The notes: a model not told the origin generated them from the letters alone. Shown: positions 30,728-44,200, counted from the first letter of the stretch. The stretch is DNA of 64,000 nucleotides from Ceratopteris richardii (GCA_020310875.1 CM035433.1:108243758-108307757), one strand, 5' to 3'. Made by a program: numbers and translations.

Positions 30728-31672
30728 TGTTTTGAATTGGGGTGGGCCTCAATAACAATTAATCACACATTTATAGGATCTTACAACACATGAACCTTAG
30801 CATACACACCTTAATACACAAAAAGAGATGAGTGAGAAATAGAGATAAAATAGACAGGATCTTTCAAAGTGTATGATAAGATGAGTGCTCATCTACACTA
30901 ACTTCTATTCCAGTGTTAATTACAATGTGTGAATATGATACAAACTGACAATATGTATATCTAGGTGGAAATAGGAACTAGATACAACAAATTGTGTGCC
31001 TAAGAGGTATGAAGAGTGTGTGTTTGTGTGTGTGTGAGTGCATGTGTGTGTGAGTGTGTGCATGTGAGAATATGGAAAACATGAATAGTTTAGAACTATT
31101 TTACAACGAACCCTAATTTTAGACTATCTAAATAAGAAAGTAGAGAATGAACAAATGGGGATAGACTTAGACTTGTTACTCAAAGTATATTAGTATACAC
31201 AAACACCTCCAGATACTCGTGATGTAGAGCATACTCCTCCAAGAGTGTAGCAATGCTTCCTGACGTAGAGGACCCCCTTGTTGATCACCTCCAGCTTGCA
31301 TTGAGCACTTGATCTCCTTGAGAAGATACTCGCAAGTGAGTCCAGGTATTCCTTATATAGGTTTTGACTAGCCTATGATAGCACACCAGGAAGCATGCAC
31401 CAATCAAGAAAAGCATATGTGATCACTATATTGAATCGATGCCGCTAAAAGAATCACCACATTTGTGATTTTTGAAAAATAAAACTCTCATTAAAAACTA
31501 AATTAAAGTTCTTTGATGTGCTTGCTAATCATCGATGGGAAACAAACCCACGTCATGAGCTTGAGAAAACTTTCACCTAGCCTAGTCACCAATCACTTTT
31601 TATTGTGGAAGGACTCTATGAAAAACAACTTTTATAGCTGCTATGTTGGACTATTGGACATTGTCTCCAACA
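30728..31672 (-). repeat. 3' LTR of copia L
   Basis: On the minus strand it begins TGTTGGAGACAATGTCC at 31672, preceded by the purine tract AAAGGGGGGATTG. It ends near 30728, matched to the 5' LTR end at 35000. It contains a TG microsatellite (about 31016-31070). Confidence 0.7.
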
Positions 31673-34600
31673 ATCCCCCCTTTGATGTCATAATGGTACA
31701 AAGTTTAATAACCTGCAAAACTTCTTTCTGCAAAGATATCTCTTAACTGATTTTCACTGAATCTTGAGTTGAGTGTGCATGAACCTGGATACTTGAGAAA
31801 CTACAAACTGAACGTCCAGACATGTATTACATAGATATATCAAGATACCAACTACTTGACTATATAATGTAGCATCAAATTGTTCTGAATCTACTTCCAA
31901 ATGTAATGGCACACTGACATCCATAGGTGTTTGCAAAATTGCATGGGCTTAGAATCTATCATCTCAAACATTTCCAATAATTGCTCAATATATTTTTGTT
32001 GCATCATGTAGATACAATCATCTCTATACTTGAACTCAATCACGAGATAATAATGTAAAATATCTAAGTCTTTTACATCAAATGTATGCTTAAATTGTCC
32101 TTTAAACAGATGAAGATCGAAATATTTGGTACCTTTGATAATCATATCACTTTCTAGTGTATCTTGAACACTAGTTGGTTCATTCTCAACTAAAGTGAAA
32201 ACAAAAATATTATGAATCTCAAAATGTTTTGCATAATTTACTTGGTCTGTTTGTTGTCTCCTTGTTTGATTTTGGTTCTTCCGGTGAATTCCTTTATAAC
32301 ACTATCCTTCTAGCTTTGATATAACCACTTTGGCATATTCCTAAAAAGTGGTGGAATCCTTTCTCGTTCTTCACTATCTCTTTCTTCTAGAACTCTCAAG
32401 CCTTCTTCAACTTCATAAGTTGGAACTTCGAGAGGTACTGATGATGGACTAGGTACTGATGTAGATAATGAAATTCTCTCTTCAACTCCATCTCTTAGGT
32501 TTTGAGTAGGTTCATCACCCCCCTTGTATGGTTTAATGTAAGCATCCAAATTCCTTCTAAAAGATGCATAGTCATCTACTTTTATGAAATGTGGAATCTC
32601 TTCCTTTTTATCGTAAATCTAACTTTCTGCAATATATGCATTGCATGAGAGTAGGAAATCACTTGTATATAAAACATAGAAGTTGTATCATTTGCTTTCA
32701 ATTGCATAACCAAGAAAGAGGGCTTTAATGGCTTTTACATCAAGCTTACCACGATCTTTCTTCTCAATGTGAATACTTGTTGGGGAACCAAACACTTTGA
32801 AGTAACTCACATTGGGCTTCTTGTCATAATAAGCTTCATAATGTGTAATGAACTTCAAAGCTTTTGTGGAAGACCTATTCAAAATGTGATTACTTTTATG
32901 TATTGCATCAAACCAAAACTTGGGATAAAGCCTTTTGAATGACATCATACTATGCATCACCTCAAATAGTATCATATTGTTTCTCTTAGCACACAGCTTT
33001 GTTTTGGCATGTAAGCAATATTGATTTGATGAGAGATACCTTTGTCTTCACGAAAACACTTGAAGTCTTTAGACACATGTACTCTACTCCTCTATCACTT
33101 CTCAAAATCTGGATCTTGGATTGATTTTCATTTTCAACCATAGCTAAGAACTTCTTGAAAATAGCAAAAACCTTTGACTTCATTTTAAGACCATAAAATC
33201 ATGAATACCTTGAGAAAATGTCAATGAACATAACAAAGTACCTGAAACCCTCAATGGAATCTATTCTCATCGGACCATTCACATCTGAATGCATGATCTG
33301 TAGCTTCCTTGTGGCCCTGATGTATCCATGCTTCTTGAAAGGAAGTTTGTGAAGCTTTCCTTCAAGACATGCTACACATGACTCTGTATCATTTGGTAAA
33401 GAAAAAGTAGGCAAACTCTTCACCATACACTGATTTTTGATGCTTGAGAGCTATGTAACTAATATAAACAAACGTAGCATGCCATAACTTCATGTTATTC
33501 TTAGGTGTAGTAGACTTAGAAACATTAGCATGACTAATTTTGGATAACAAACACATGCCAATTATGTTTTCACCTTGAACTAGACAATGCTCCTCATTAG
33601 GTGAGAGGATCTCACATGAATCTTTCTTAAAAACAACTTTATAACCATCTAACATAAATATAGATAGCAAATTCTTCTTCATGTCTAGAACATAAAGAAC
33701 ACTAGAAATTGTGAAATTTCCACTTGCTGTGTACTTTAGGTTCACTTCTCCAACACCAACAACATCTAAACCATGACCATCTGCAATGGTCACTCTTCTA
33801 CTTGAAGATTTACAAAGAGAAGAAAATACCTTTCTACAACCTGACATATGCTTAGTAGCTCCAAAATAAAAAAATCCAAGGATTATCTGAGATTGCATTT
33901 AATGCTTCCTGATCAAAAGCTATTTCTTTAATATTAACATATGCATATGAATATACCTTTGAAGTTTTAGTCTTTGGATCATCTTCAACACTATTACCTG
34001 ATGCTTTCTTCTTCTCATTAAAAATCCTTGCTTTCCATTTTGCTATAAATGACCTAGTTTCTTATAGTAATGGCATACTCCTTTCTTTGAAGCAAATGTA
34101 GTTGAAGACTTTTCTTTGGGTGTAGAGGAAGCATAAGGGGCAAGACTAGAAGAGTTAGAATTAGAAGACTTACTTTCCTTCTTGGATTTCTGACTCTTCT
34201 TCTCCTTCTCCTTCTTTCCCTTTGAAGAAGATAACATGTTTCATCATTTGCTTCCATACTCTATTGTGAATCTTCATCTTGAAGTAACAGGAATTGTAGT
34301 TCTTCAAATGAAATTTCTATGTCTCTTGTAGAGAGAGATGAAGAAGTAACAAAAACATGATATGTAGATGGAAGTGAGTTTAGAAGTGTGTTTACCATCT
34401 TTTCATCTAAAATGTTGACTCCAACATTGAGTAATTGATATCGTAAATATTTGAGCTTCAAAATATGTGGCTGAATGATTCACCAACTTTTATCCTTGTG
34501 TTGGCTAGTTGTCTACTTAGATGAGTGTTCCTAGCAGAGTTTCTTCTCTAATAGAGATTCTCCAACTGCAACCGAGCATGTCAAGAGGTTCAGCATGACT

Positions 34601-34999
34601 TGATTTGGGGGTATAATATGCCTCTTGAATCCCATAGAAATATATGAAAGTGCTTGTGCATCTCTTGATTCCCATTTGGTTTCCTCTTCTATAGGAAGGA
34701 ATCTGGTAGTAGCATGGACTCCTAATGATGAAGTACTTCCTTCTTCTTCACTAACCTCCTGTTAAGTAGAAATACGAATAGGGGTTCTTCTACAAGATGA
34801 AGAAATATATTATGTGACTTTTCTTGGCCTTGGATGAGTGCCATTGACAATATTCCGTAAGTCCTGTGACACTACTAGATTCATCAACAAAAAACTCCAC
34901 GTCAGATAATTAGACATTCCCTCAAGCTTGTCTTCATTCTCAAGTCTATAGTCACTCATCTTGTTAAGGGTGTACGTCAACCATGCTTTGATACCAAAC
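31673..34999 (-). pseudogene. Gag-Pol remnants of copia L
   Basis: Minus-strand pieces in order from the right: Gag start MSDYRLENEDKLEGMSNYLTW (34957 down) and LRYQLLNVGVNILDE; a Lys/Ser-rich segment before a knuckle remnant (CHYYKKLGH); protease tail (FYFGATKHMSG, VLYVLDMKKNLLS); integrase (ACLEGKLHKLPF, MHSDVNGPM, ILRSDRGVEYM, then KPNVSYFKVFGS); linker; RT end (DLDILHYYLVIEFKYRDD) and the start of the RNase H region (VSQVSRFMHT). The RT core with YVDD is deleted between about 32150 and 32310, as is most of RNase H. Many stops. It is a different copia lineage from A-E. Not functional. Confidence 0.8.
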
Positions 35000-35056
35000 G
35001 TTGGAAGTGTGATGGGCCTCAATAACAATTAATCACAGGTTTAAAGGATCTTCAAA

Positions 35057-36052
35057 ATGCACAACACGGAGGCGATCCACGAAGTTCCTCTTCTTTGGAC
35101 AGAGGAAGCATTGGAAAAAGATTTAAGTATCTTGGGTAATATAATTTCTATTCATTCTTTATTTTGCATGCAAGGTACTATTATAATAAATTTATTAATA
35201 TTTTACATGATGATGGTAGTTCTCATGACTTTATTTCACAATTTTTAGTGCATGAACTCAAATTAAAGATGTTTTATTTCTTGTATAAACTTATGGATGC
35301 ATTTTAAGTAAGTCGATATAATGTAACACGAGAACTGCATTACATTAAGATTTATATACGTGCATTTATAGATGCATAAATATTTTTAATTGCCCTTTGC
35401 AATCTTATAATTTTATACTTGTTATACCTTCTCATCATCAATATAGCCCACATGCTGACTATCATATGCATATATTTAATTTCAATTTAAAGGTTAACTC
35501 ATTTCTTTGTCAACAAGGCATGACTTCCAACCATTTCTGCTCATTAGTTATTCTCAAGTAAAATGTGCATTTAGGAAAGGGTTCAATTCATGTACTATTT
35601 TTATAAATGTCATAAATAATTTTATTCATACTCTTTATGATACACATAAACCTTTTATGACTTCTTAAATTGATTGATTTATGTCCATTTATCCATCTAA
35701 ACTACCATCATCTTGAGGATCCATTGACCATAGTAGAGATTTAATTCCTACCAATTTGCCTCCTCATAAAGAACCTTATAGGATGGCCCTTTTCTCAAAA
35801 AAAAAAAAAGAAAACCAAGTTAAGGATTTACTTCAGAAAGGAATTAAAAGACCTTGTTCTTTTCTATTTGGAGCACTTCTTCTCTTAATTAAGAAAATTA
35901 TTTTATTCACAACTTTTATCCTATGGTACAATATCAACCTAATAAATCTAATATTATAGCAAACGGTCTTAATCATTTTCCATCATCGCAATTACATTTT
36001 GTTTTCATTCGTAATATTTTTACCATACATATTAATTTATTTCATGACATGA
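35057..36052 (+). pseudogene. Chromovirus N: protease/RT fragment, copy 1
   Basis: Plus-strand pieces include the protease-like HDDGSSHDFISQFLVHELKLK (DSGSTHNFIS pattern, first D of the motif retained), RT approach LPPHKEPYRMALFSKK and KDLLQKGIKRPCS (gypsy pattern ..PY.....E..V..LL..G.I.PS.SPF), and RNase H/connector remnants of the QPGKANIVADLLS type. Many frameshifts. It is duplicated at 37248-38182; copia M is inserted at its right end. Confidence 0.7.
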
Positions 36053-37114
36053 TTTTTGGTACATGAAGCTAGAATAAGTGCTTGATCAATGCTCATTGTA
36101 ATTCTCTCTAATTATAAAGCAAGCATAAATGCAAATCCATTGGAATATATGCTTTGAAGTTTGCAAAGGTTAACCCTTCACATTACTTCATTCAACGATA
36201 CAGGTATAAGATTGAGAGAATCTTTTGAGTTTATTAGGAGCAAAATTGACAAATCTATTTGAATTGAAAATTCAAATCATCCTTTAGAAATGAGGGTTAC
36301 TTTTAGGTGGAGTCTCCAACCAACTTGAAGTTCAAAAAGGTGTATATATACACCATCATTTTGAGTCGTAGATATCAAAGTGCCTAGAGCTGATCATATC
36401 ACTCTTATTGAGTGGATTATGTACTATCTCAAATTGTGAGAAGTCTTCCACATCTCTTCTATATCATATGTTCATTATAAATACATATTGTAATTCATAT
36501 ATATTGATTTGTGAATCTTTATCTACTATTACAGTACCTAATGCAACTCTATCAATTTCTCAAAGCAATTTTCGCAAGTGTATGTATTTATTGTCTAATG
36601 CATTAACTCGATAACCTAGCTAGCACTATGGTAAGCATGCATACAAATTTTCTTCATCATTGGATGCATAGATCTTGAGATATGAGTAATAATATGTGAT
36701 AGGGTATGTGTGTCACCTTCTTCCTAAAAAGTCAGGTTTATCCCCTATACATCTTAGATACATTTCGCAATGTATGGTAATCCTACATTCATGAAATAAC
36801 TTGCTATAGCTTTCATAATCCTTCAATTGAAGGTATGCAAAAGGTCTTTAGAAATTTACTACAAGGTTATGAGTAGTGAGCAAAATACTAAGAGCTTTTC
36901 TTCCATAAATAGAAAGTTTTTCAAGGTACTTTGAACTCTCAACTTATGTGTTTTGACACAAAATTTTGAGAATAATGCTCCAAGTTACTTTGATGATTTA
37001 AATGCATATTCTGGAATCTCATGAAACTAAGTGTCTCTAAAATTATAAAGGCAAATCTTGAGTAGGTTTTTGGCAAGAAAATCTAATGTCTGTAGTATAA
37101 CCATCACTACTTCA
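36053..37114 (+). repeat. Copia M LTR, extra copy (LTR1)
   Basis: TTTTTGGTACATGAAGC ... CATCACTACTTCA. It is nearly collinear with 38183-39237 and more distantly with 42146-42965. TATA-like GTGTATATATACACC, itself a hairpin, lies at about 36341-36355, just after TTACTTTTAGGTGGAG. Confidence 0.8.
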
Positions 37115-37247
37115 TAATGGTTTGAGGACAGAGTCAAAGAGGAAGTGTTATGGGTGATACATTGCCTTAATCTATTGACAACTTCAATCAAAGAAATTGA
37201 AGAGCATGGTCCCCCAGAATGGAGGCTTATCTACAAAGCATTGGAAA
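37115..37247 (+). pseudogene. Copia M primer site and first gag codons (duplicated copy)
   Basis: TGGTTTGAGGAC follows LTR1 in place of a primer site. The following codons match the start of copia gags (IDNFNQRN and WSPRMEAYLQ patterns). The copy ends after GGCTTATCTACAAA, where the second copy of N begins. Confidence 0.6.
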
Positions 37248-38182
37248 AAGATTTAAGTATCTTGGGTAACAAAAATTCTATTCATTCTTTATTTTGCATG
37301 CAATTTACTATTATAAAAAAAATATTACTATTTTACATGATGATGATAGTTCTCATGAATTTATTTCACATTTCTTAGTGCAAGAACTCAAATTAAAGAT
37401 GTTTTCTTCCTTGTATAAAGTTAAGGTTGCATTTTAAGGAAGTTGATATAATGTAATAAGATAAGTGCATGGCGTTAAGATTTGTATAGGTGCATTTATA
37501 GATGCACAAATATTTTTAAGTGCCCCTTTGTAATTTAAAAATGTTACACTTGATATGCATTTTCCTCATCATTACAACCCATATGCTGACTATCATACGC
37601 ATATATTTAATTTTCAATTTAAAAGTCAACATATTTCTTTGTTGGTGAGGCATGACTTCCAACCATTTCCATTCATTGCTTATACTCAAGTAAAATGTGC
37701 ATTTACAAAAGGCTACAATTCATGTAATGTTTTTGTAAATATCATAAATAATTATATTCATACTCTTTTTGATACACAAAAACCTTCTATGACTTCTTAT
37801 AAGGATTGATTTATGTCTAATTATCCTTCTAAACTACCATCATCTTGAGGATCCATTGACCATAGTATAGATTTAATTCCTAGTAGTTTGCCTCCTCATA
37901 AAGAACCTTATAGGCATGGCCCTTTTCATGAAAAAAAAAAGAAAACCAAGTTAAGGATTTACTTAAAAAAGGACTTATAAGGCCTAGTTCTTTCCTATTT
38001 GGAGCACCTCTTCTCTTAATTAAGAAAATTTGTTTGTTCAAAACTTTTAGCCTATGATACAATATCAACCTGGTAAAGCTAATATTGTAGCAGACCTCTT
38101 AGCCATTTTCCATCACCAAATTTACGTTCTATTTTTGTTCATAATATTTTTACCATACTTATTAATTTATTTCATGACATGA
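37248..38182 (+). pseudogene. Chromovirus N: protease/RT fragment, copy 2
   Basis: Second copy of 35108-36052 with independent mutations. It reads more clearly in places (QFKSQHISLLVRHDFQPFPF; VQYQPGKANIVADLL-type text near 38055-38100). It leads straight into M LTR2, as copy 1 does into LTR1. Confidence 0.7.
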
Positions 38183-39237
38183 TTTTTGGTACATGAAGCA
38201 AGACTAAGTTCTTGATCAATGTTCATTGGACTTCTCTCTAATTATAAGGCATAAATGCAAATCCATCGAAACATATGCTTTGAAGTTTTCAAAGGTTAAA
38301 TCTTCAAATTACTTCAGTCAAAGATAAAAAAATATAATATTGAGAGAATCTTGTGCTTTTATTAGGATCCAAATCTACAAATGTATTTGAATTGAGAATT
38401 CAAATCATCTCCTAGAAATGAAAATCACTTTTAGGTGGAATCTCCAACCAACTTGAAGTTCAAAAAGGTGTATATATACACCATCATTTTGAGTCGCGGG
38501 ATATCAGAGTGCCTAGAGCTGATCGTCACACTCTTATTGAGTGGATTATGTACTATCTCAAATTGCAAGAAGTCTTCCACATCTCTGTTGTATCATATGT
38601 CCAATAGAAATACATATTATACTTCATATATATTGATTTATGAATCTTTATCTATTGTTAGAGTACTTTGAGCAACTCTATCAACTTGTCAAATAAATTT
38701 TTCTATGTTTAGTTATTCATTATCCAATACATTAATTGGATAACCTAGCTAGCACTATGATAATCATGCATACAAATTTCATCATCATTGGATGCATAGA
38801 TCTTGAGATATGAGTAATTATATGTGATAGGATATGTGTATCACTTCCTAAAGAGTTAGGTTTATCCCCTATACTTCTTAGATACATTTCTCAGTGTATG
38901 GTAATCCTACATTCCTGAAATAACTTTCTATAGCTTTCCTAACTCTTCAATTGAAGGTCTGACAAAGGTTCTGGAAATTTGCTATGAGATTGTGAGGAGT
39001 GAGCAAAATACTAAGATCTTTTCTTCCTTCAATAAAAAGTTTTTCAAGGTATTTTGAACTCTCAACTTATGTGTTTTGACATGAAATTTTGAGAATGATG
39101 CTCCAAGGTACTTTGGTGATTTAAGTGCATATTTTGGAATCTCGGGAAACTATGTGTCCTTGAAATTATAAAGGCTAGTCTTGAGTAGGTTTTTGGCAAG
39201 AAAATCTCATCTCTCTAGTATACCTATTGCCACTTCA
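38183..39237 (+). repeat. 5' LTR of copia M (LTR2)
   Basis: TTTTTGGTACATGAAGC ... TTGCCACTTCA, followed by primer-site-like TGGTATCCAAGC at 39241. It contains AATTGAGAATTCAAATC, CACTTTTAGGTGGAA and TGTATATATACACC, the same promoter blocks as LTR1. Confidence 0.8.
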
Positions 39238-42145
39238 CAATGGTATCCAAGCATAGTCAAAGATGAAGCGTTATGGATGATAGATTGCCTAAATCTATTG
39301 ACAAGCTGAATCAAAGCAATTAATCAGCATGATCTCACTAAATGTAGGATTATCTACAAGGAAGGATTTTGTATGAATATATCTCAAGATATGAGATGAT
39401 GCCATTACTCAAAACCAACGATCAACCAACTCACGAGGAGCACGAAATATTGAATGCATAATGCTCAAAGGATTCTTTGGCAAGGTCATACATTATCAAC
39501 TCTATCTTTGACTTTTGACTTCCTAACTACCCAATATCTCAAAGAAACACATGATATATGAGTGTAGTGCATATGAATTTGATTAGTTACACAAACAACC
39601 ATTCAACAAGAAAGGATATATATACATAAAGATCTTCTAGAGCTTGTCCACACAGATGTTTGGGGTCCAATCAACAAATCTTCAATCTCATGATCAAGGT
39701 ACTATGTGTCATTCATAGATGATTGTAGCAGATGGACTATCTTATATTTCATGAAGCATAAGGATGAAGTGATTTTATGCTTTAAGAATTATCTAGCTCT
39801 TGTGGAGAATCAATTAGGTAAAAAACCTAAAATGGATAAGGTAAGATGCAGGGGGAGAATACTTCTCCCATGAATTTGATTCCTATCTCCAAGATAGAGG
39901 AATCAAAAGAGAAATCACTATCAGATACACTCCTCAGCACAATGGAGTGGCAAAAGGAAGGAATGGGACCATTGTGGATGCCACAAGGTCCATGTTGAAT
40001 GAGAAGAAGCTACCTAACTACTTGTGGATAGAGACAATATCTACTACAAACTATTTGATAAATAGTTTATAATCAGAAGCTCTATATGGTATGACTCCAT
40101 ATGAAACATGGAATGGAAGAAGATCTAGCTTGGACCATTACAATATCTTTGGATGCATTGCATATGCACACATACCTTCATAGATAAGAGCTAAATTGGA
40201 CCCTATGGTAGAGACGTGTGTTTCTATAGGATATGACATTAATCAAAAAGTTTATAGATTATATAACACTAGCAATAAAGGCTTCACAGTAATTTGAGAT
40301 GTTGTGTTTGATGAGAACAAATCATGGTTTGAAGATAATCTAAAGAAATTCAAGCTATCATATGATCTAGAATAAGAATTTCCAACTCTCTCAAGCAAGA
40401 ATGCACACATACTTGAAACATCAAGTGACTCTGAAGATGATCGAAATACTCCAAGAAGATAATTCAATTCATGGAACTACAAAGGCAAAGATAAGGTGCA
40501 AGATTTGAGGGATATAGTAGTATCCTCTCAACAAACCATCATGAGGTCTACTAGAGAGAAGAAAAAGACAAATGTTTGGTTTATGATACTTCATCTGTAT
40601 CTAAACATTCTATCTATTTAGTAGAGTATTCAAACATTGAACAACCCTTATCTTATAAGAAGGCAAAGAAGAAACAAGAATGGATGAATACCATGGAGGA
40701 AGACATTGAATCCTTGTAGGAAAACCATACTTGGGAGCTAGTGGCCAAGACCTCATCTTGGATCAAGGTGGATATACAAAGTGAAGAAAAACTATGATGG
40801 AACCATCAATTGGTATAAAGCAAGACTTGTGGCCAAGTGATATGCACAAACACTTCTGGCAAAGATGCCAACAATAAGATTTCTTATGAGCATTGAAGCT
40901 TCAAATAATGGTTGGATGTCAAGAATGAATTTCTAAATGGTTGGACATTTGAAGAGGTATATATGGCTCAACCTCCTTAGTTTGAAGATTCATCATTTCT
41001 TGAACGTTTATGCACATTAAGGAAAGCTCTATATGGTCTCATAGAAGCCCGAAGGACTTGGAATCATAGGCTTGTCACCTATTTGGAGGGTAAAGGATTC
41101 ATGGTTATTAGATCCTTCACTCTCCATTAAGAGGAATTAATCTAAAGTCATATACCTTTCTGTCAATGTTGATGATATAATAATCACAAGTAATGATGTT
41201 GATGTCATTAGGAGGATCAAGCTTCAAATGAAGGAGAAATCCAAGATCAGTGACCTAGAGAAACTCACATACTTCCTAGGCTTGGAAGTTCTATACATAG
41301 AAAAGGATATGTATCTCAGTCAAAGGAAATACATTAAGGATATGCTTGCTAAGTTCAAGATAGAGAATATCAAGGTTGCACGTACACCCATGGAGATAAA
41401 TATGAAACTAAGTGCTCATGATGGACTTCTAACTAAAGACATAACAACTTATTAGAGTTCATTGGGTATTTTCAACTACGCCACAAAGAGTAGAGTGGAT
41501 ATTTGTTATAGTATAAGTATCTGGAGTCACTTTATGCATACTCCTTGGAAACCTCACATGGAAATAGCCAGAAGTATACTCAAATACTTGAAGGGCACCA
41601 TTAATAGAGGTCTATATTATCCATATACATATGCTATATACATAAAGCTCTTTTGTGATGCAGATTGGGTAGGTTCTAAAGATGAAAGGAGAAGTAATTC
41701 AAGGTATCTCACTTTTGTGGGTACAAAAATTATCTCATGGTCTTCAAAGAAGCAACCTACTGTTGCACTTTCATCAACTCAAGCTGAATACAGAGGATTA
41801 TCCAATGCAACTTAGGAAGCAATGTTGATCAAAACCTTGTAGTCATACTTAGATCTCAAGTATTCTACTCCTCACATTTTTTGAGTTAATAGTAGTTCAC
41901 TCCACCTTGGTGTGACTCAAATTTACCGTGCTAGGACCAAACATATAGAGGTCCACTACAATTATGTCGGGGAAAATATCACAAACAAGGAGATTGAACT
42001 TTCATATGTATCTACTCACCAACAATGTGCACGTATGATGACCAAGGCATTGGATGGAGTAAAATTAAAGAGGTCCAGAACTATGTTTGGACTACAGGAA
42101 GTATTGAAGGATTGAAGACTCAAAACTCTAAGGCTTGAGGGAGAT
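39238..42145 (+). pseudogene. Gag-Pol remnants of copia M
   Basis: After the primer site come gag traces (DYLQGRILYEY, CSKDSLARSYIINS), then a deletion to integrase (DVWG-type text near 39655, VSFIDDCSRWTI pattern, GGEYFS, QHNGVAKGRN with E changed to K near 39950). Next come linker, RT (KNEFLNGWTFEEVYM, LRKALYGL, NVDDIIIT for YVDD), and RNase H (CDADWVGSKDERR, STQAEYRG for STEAEYRG, TKHIEVHYNYV, TKALDGVKL). Numerous stops and frameshifts. Protease and most of Gag are lost. Same broad lineage as B and C. The purine tract is GGCTTGAGGGAGAT. Confidence 0.85.
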
Positions 42146-42965
42146 TTTTTGGTTCATGAAGCAAGCTTAAGTGCTTGACCAATTGTCATTGAAGTCTCTC
42201 TAATTATTAGGAATAAATGTAAATCCATTGGAACCTATGCTTTGAATTTTTTGAAGGATAAATCTTCAGGTTACTTTAGTGAAAGATAACAATGATAATA
42301 TTGAGAAAAACTTGTGAGTCTGCTAGGAGCCAAATCCACGAATTGCTTTGGTTTCAAAATTCAAATCATCTCCTAGAAATGAGTATTACATTTAGGTGGA
42401 ATCTCCAACCAACTTGAAGTTCAAAAAGATGCATATATACACCATCATTTTGATTCACTGAATATTAAAGTGACTAGATCTGATCATCACATTCTTATTG
42501 CATGTGTTATGTACTATCTTGAAGTGACAGAAGTCCTACACATATCCTTTGTATCATATGTCCATTAGCAAAACATATTATACTTCATTTATATTGATTT
42601 CTGAATCTCTATCTACAAATGTTTCTCATAGTCGTACCTCTGTCTATAGGTACACATTGTCCAATCCATCAATTCGATAACTTATGTAGAATATGATAAG
42701 CATGCCTACAAAGTTTCATCATCACTTACTGCATAGATCTTGAGATATTAGTAATTATATGTGACTAGGTCTATGCAAAATATTTTGGACTCGAAACTTA
42801 TCTGTTTTGGGATAGAAGTTTGAGAACAAAGTACCTTTTGTGGTTTAAGTATATATTTTGGAAGTTGAGAGAGTGTACTAAGTTTCTTTGAAGTAATAAA
42901 GGCTATTCGTAAGCAAGTTTTTTCCAAGACAATTTCATCTCTACACTATACCCATCACCTCTTCA
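42146..42965 (+). repeat. 3' LTR of copia M (LTR3)
   Basis: Begins TTTTTGGTTCATGAAGC after the purine tract and ends CACCTCTTCA. It is about 230 bp shorter than LTR2 owing to internal deletion. Divergence from LTR2 is high, so M is an old insertion. Confidence 0.75.
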
Positions 42966-44200
42966 AAATTATTCCTACTTATGCTTCATGTTTGTATTTT
43001 TCACATCCGTGGGATGATTTAAAAACTTTTGCATCTTTAACTAATAAAATTTATACATTTTATAATTTTTTTTATTTTCAACACAAATTATGCATCACTC
43101 AATCTTTTATAGATTTTGTTATTAAGGAAATGCATGAACCACCTTATATGGGAAATAAGGGCATACAGAGCACAACATCTTCTTGCAAACAATTTCTTCT
43201 TTTGGCCACATATGGAAAACTCTATTACACATTATGTTTCCCCATTCATTGTATGTCAACATGTCAAATGTCATCATGGTAAAGCATTTGGATTTTTAAT
43301 GCCATTTCCCATTCCAAACAAACCATGGGAATAGATTTGTATGGATTCCATGGACTTCCTATGAATTCATCCCGTAATGATATGACTTGAACAATAGTTG
43401 ATAGGTTTAGTAAATATGCATATTTGATTCCCTATAAAAAGACCTTATCTACACCTCAGACTACTAGGTTGTTTATAAAAGTATTTTTACACATCATAGT
43501 TTTCCAAAAGTCATATTGTCTTATCATGGTGTTTGTTTTTGCAATCATTTTTGGGTTGCATTATTTCAACATTTTGGTTCTACAATAGATTTCACTTTTG
43601 CATTTCATCTTGAAATTAATGGGAAAAGTGAAGCTACATATAGCATTATTATTTATTTGTTGCATTGTTATTCATTAGATAGTCCCACTAACTAGAATGA
43701 GAAGTTACCATTACATCAATTTGCTTACAATAACACAACACATACAACCATTAGCCCTGGACCTTTTGAAGTTGTTTATGGTAAAAAGCTTTCCATTACC
43801 ATGTTACTCACTCAAATTGATATTCCTTTTGTTGGTTCTATTGCTCAAGCTTAGAGTTCTAGACTTCATGAAGTTCACAAGAATATTATGAAAAGTTGTG
43901 AACATTACACTCATAATATTAATAAGAAATGGCTATGAAAATAATTTAAGAAAAATGATTTAGTATGGTTATGTATAGTTAAATGATATTTGAAACATAT
44001 TCTTCAACATCTTAAAGTTAAACTTGCACCACACTATTATGGACCATTTGTCATTATTCAAAAGATCAATGGAAATTCATCTAGATTAGATATACCATCT
44101 AATTGGAGCATACATAGCTCCTTTCATGTGTATGTATGTATATGTGTGTGTATGTATGTATGCATATGCCATATCAAGTTTATGAGGACATGTGCTCTCA
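42966..44200 (+). pseudogene. Chromovirus N: integrase fragment
   Basis: Plus-strand integrase of Ty3/gypsy type with frameshifts: zinc-binding remnant near 43240-43290 (CQHVKCHHGKAFGF), catalytic core TMGIDLYGFHGLP and IVDRFSKYAYLIPYKKT, TTRLFIKVF, then the QFAYNNTTHTT and SPGPFEVVYGK block. The C-terminal part has LKVKLAPHYYGPFVI and LDIPSNWSIHSSFHV, the GPF...I...LP..W.IH..FHV signature of chromovirus integrases. It continues element N interrupted at 36052/38182. A TATG microsatellite (44128-44165) follows the coding remnant. No chromodomain can be read. Confidence 0.8.

Larger units (their letters stand above)
30728..35056 (-). mobile_element. Decayed minus-strand copia L inside chromovirus N
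   Basis: 3' LTR at 30728-31672, internal part 31673-34999 and the last about 55 bases of the 5' LTR at 35000-35056. The two LTR pieces share GGGCCTCAATAACAATTAATCAC. Primer-site-like TTGGTATCAAAGC lies at 34997-34985 on the minus strand. Most of the 5' LTR is deleted. Confidence 0.75.
35108..39387 (+). repeat. 2.14-kb tandem segmental duplication
   Basis: GCATTGGAAAAAGATTTAAG occurs at 35108 and 37248, and the two blocks then align through the N fragment, the full M LTR, the primer site and the first M gag codons. The unit is about 2,140 bp. It spans a junction of two elements (N and M), so it arose after M inserted. Confidence 0.85.

Noticed and set aside
35756-35959. Independent small gene
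   Set aside because: It is a piece of chromovirus RT (LPPHKEPYR, KDLLQKGIKRP) that happens to stay open.
44140-44165. Functional TATG/GT repeat element
   Set aside because: Ordinary microsatellite next to a decayed integrase; nothing suggests function.
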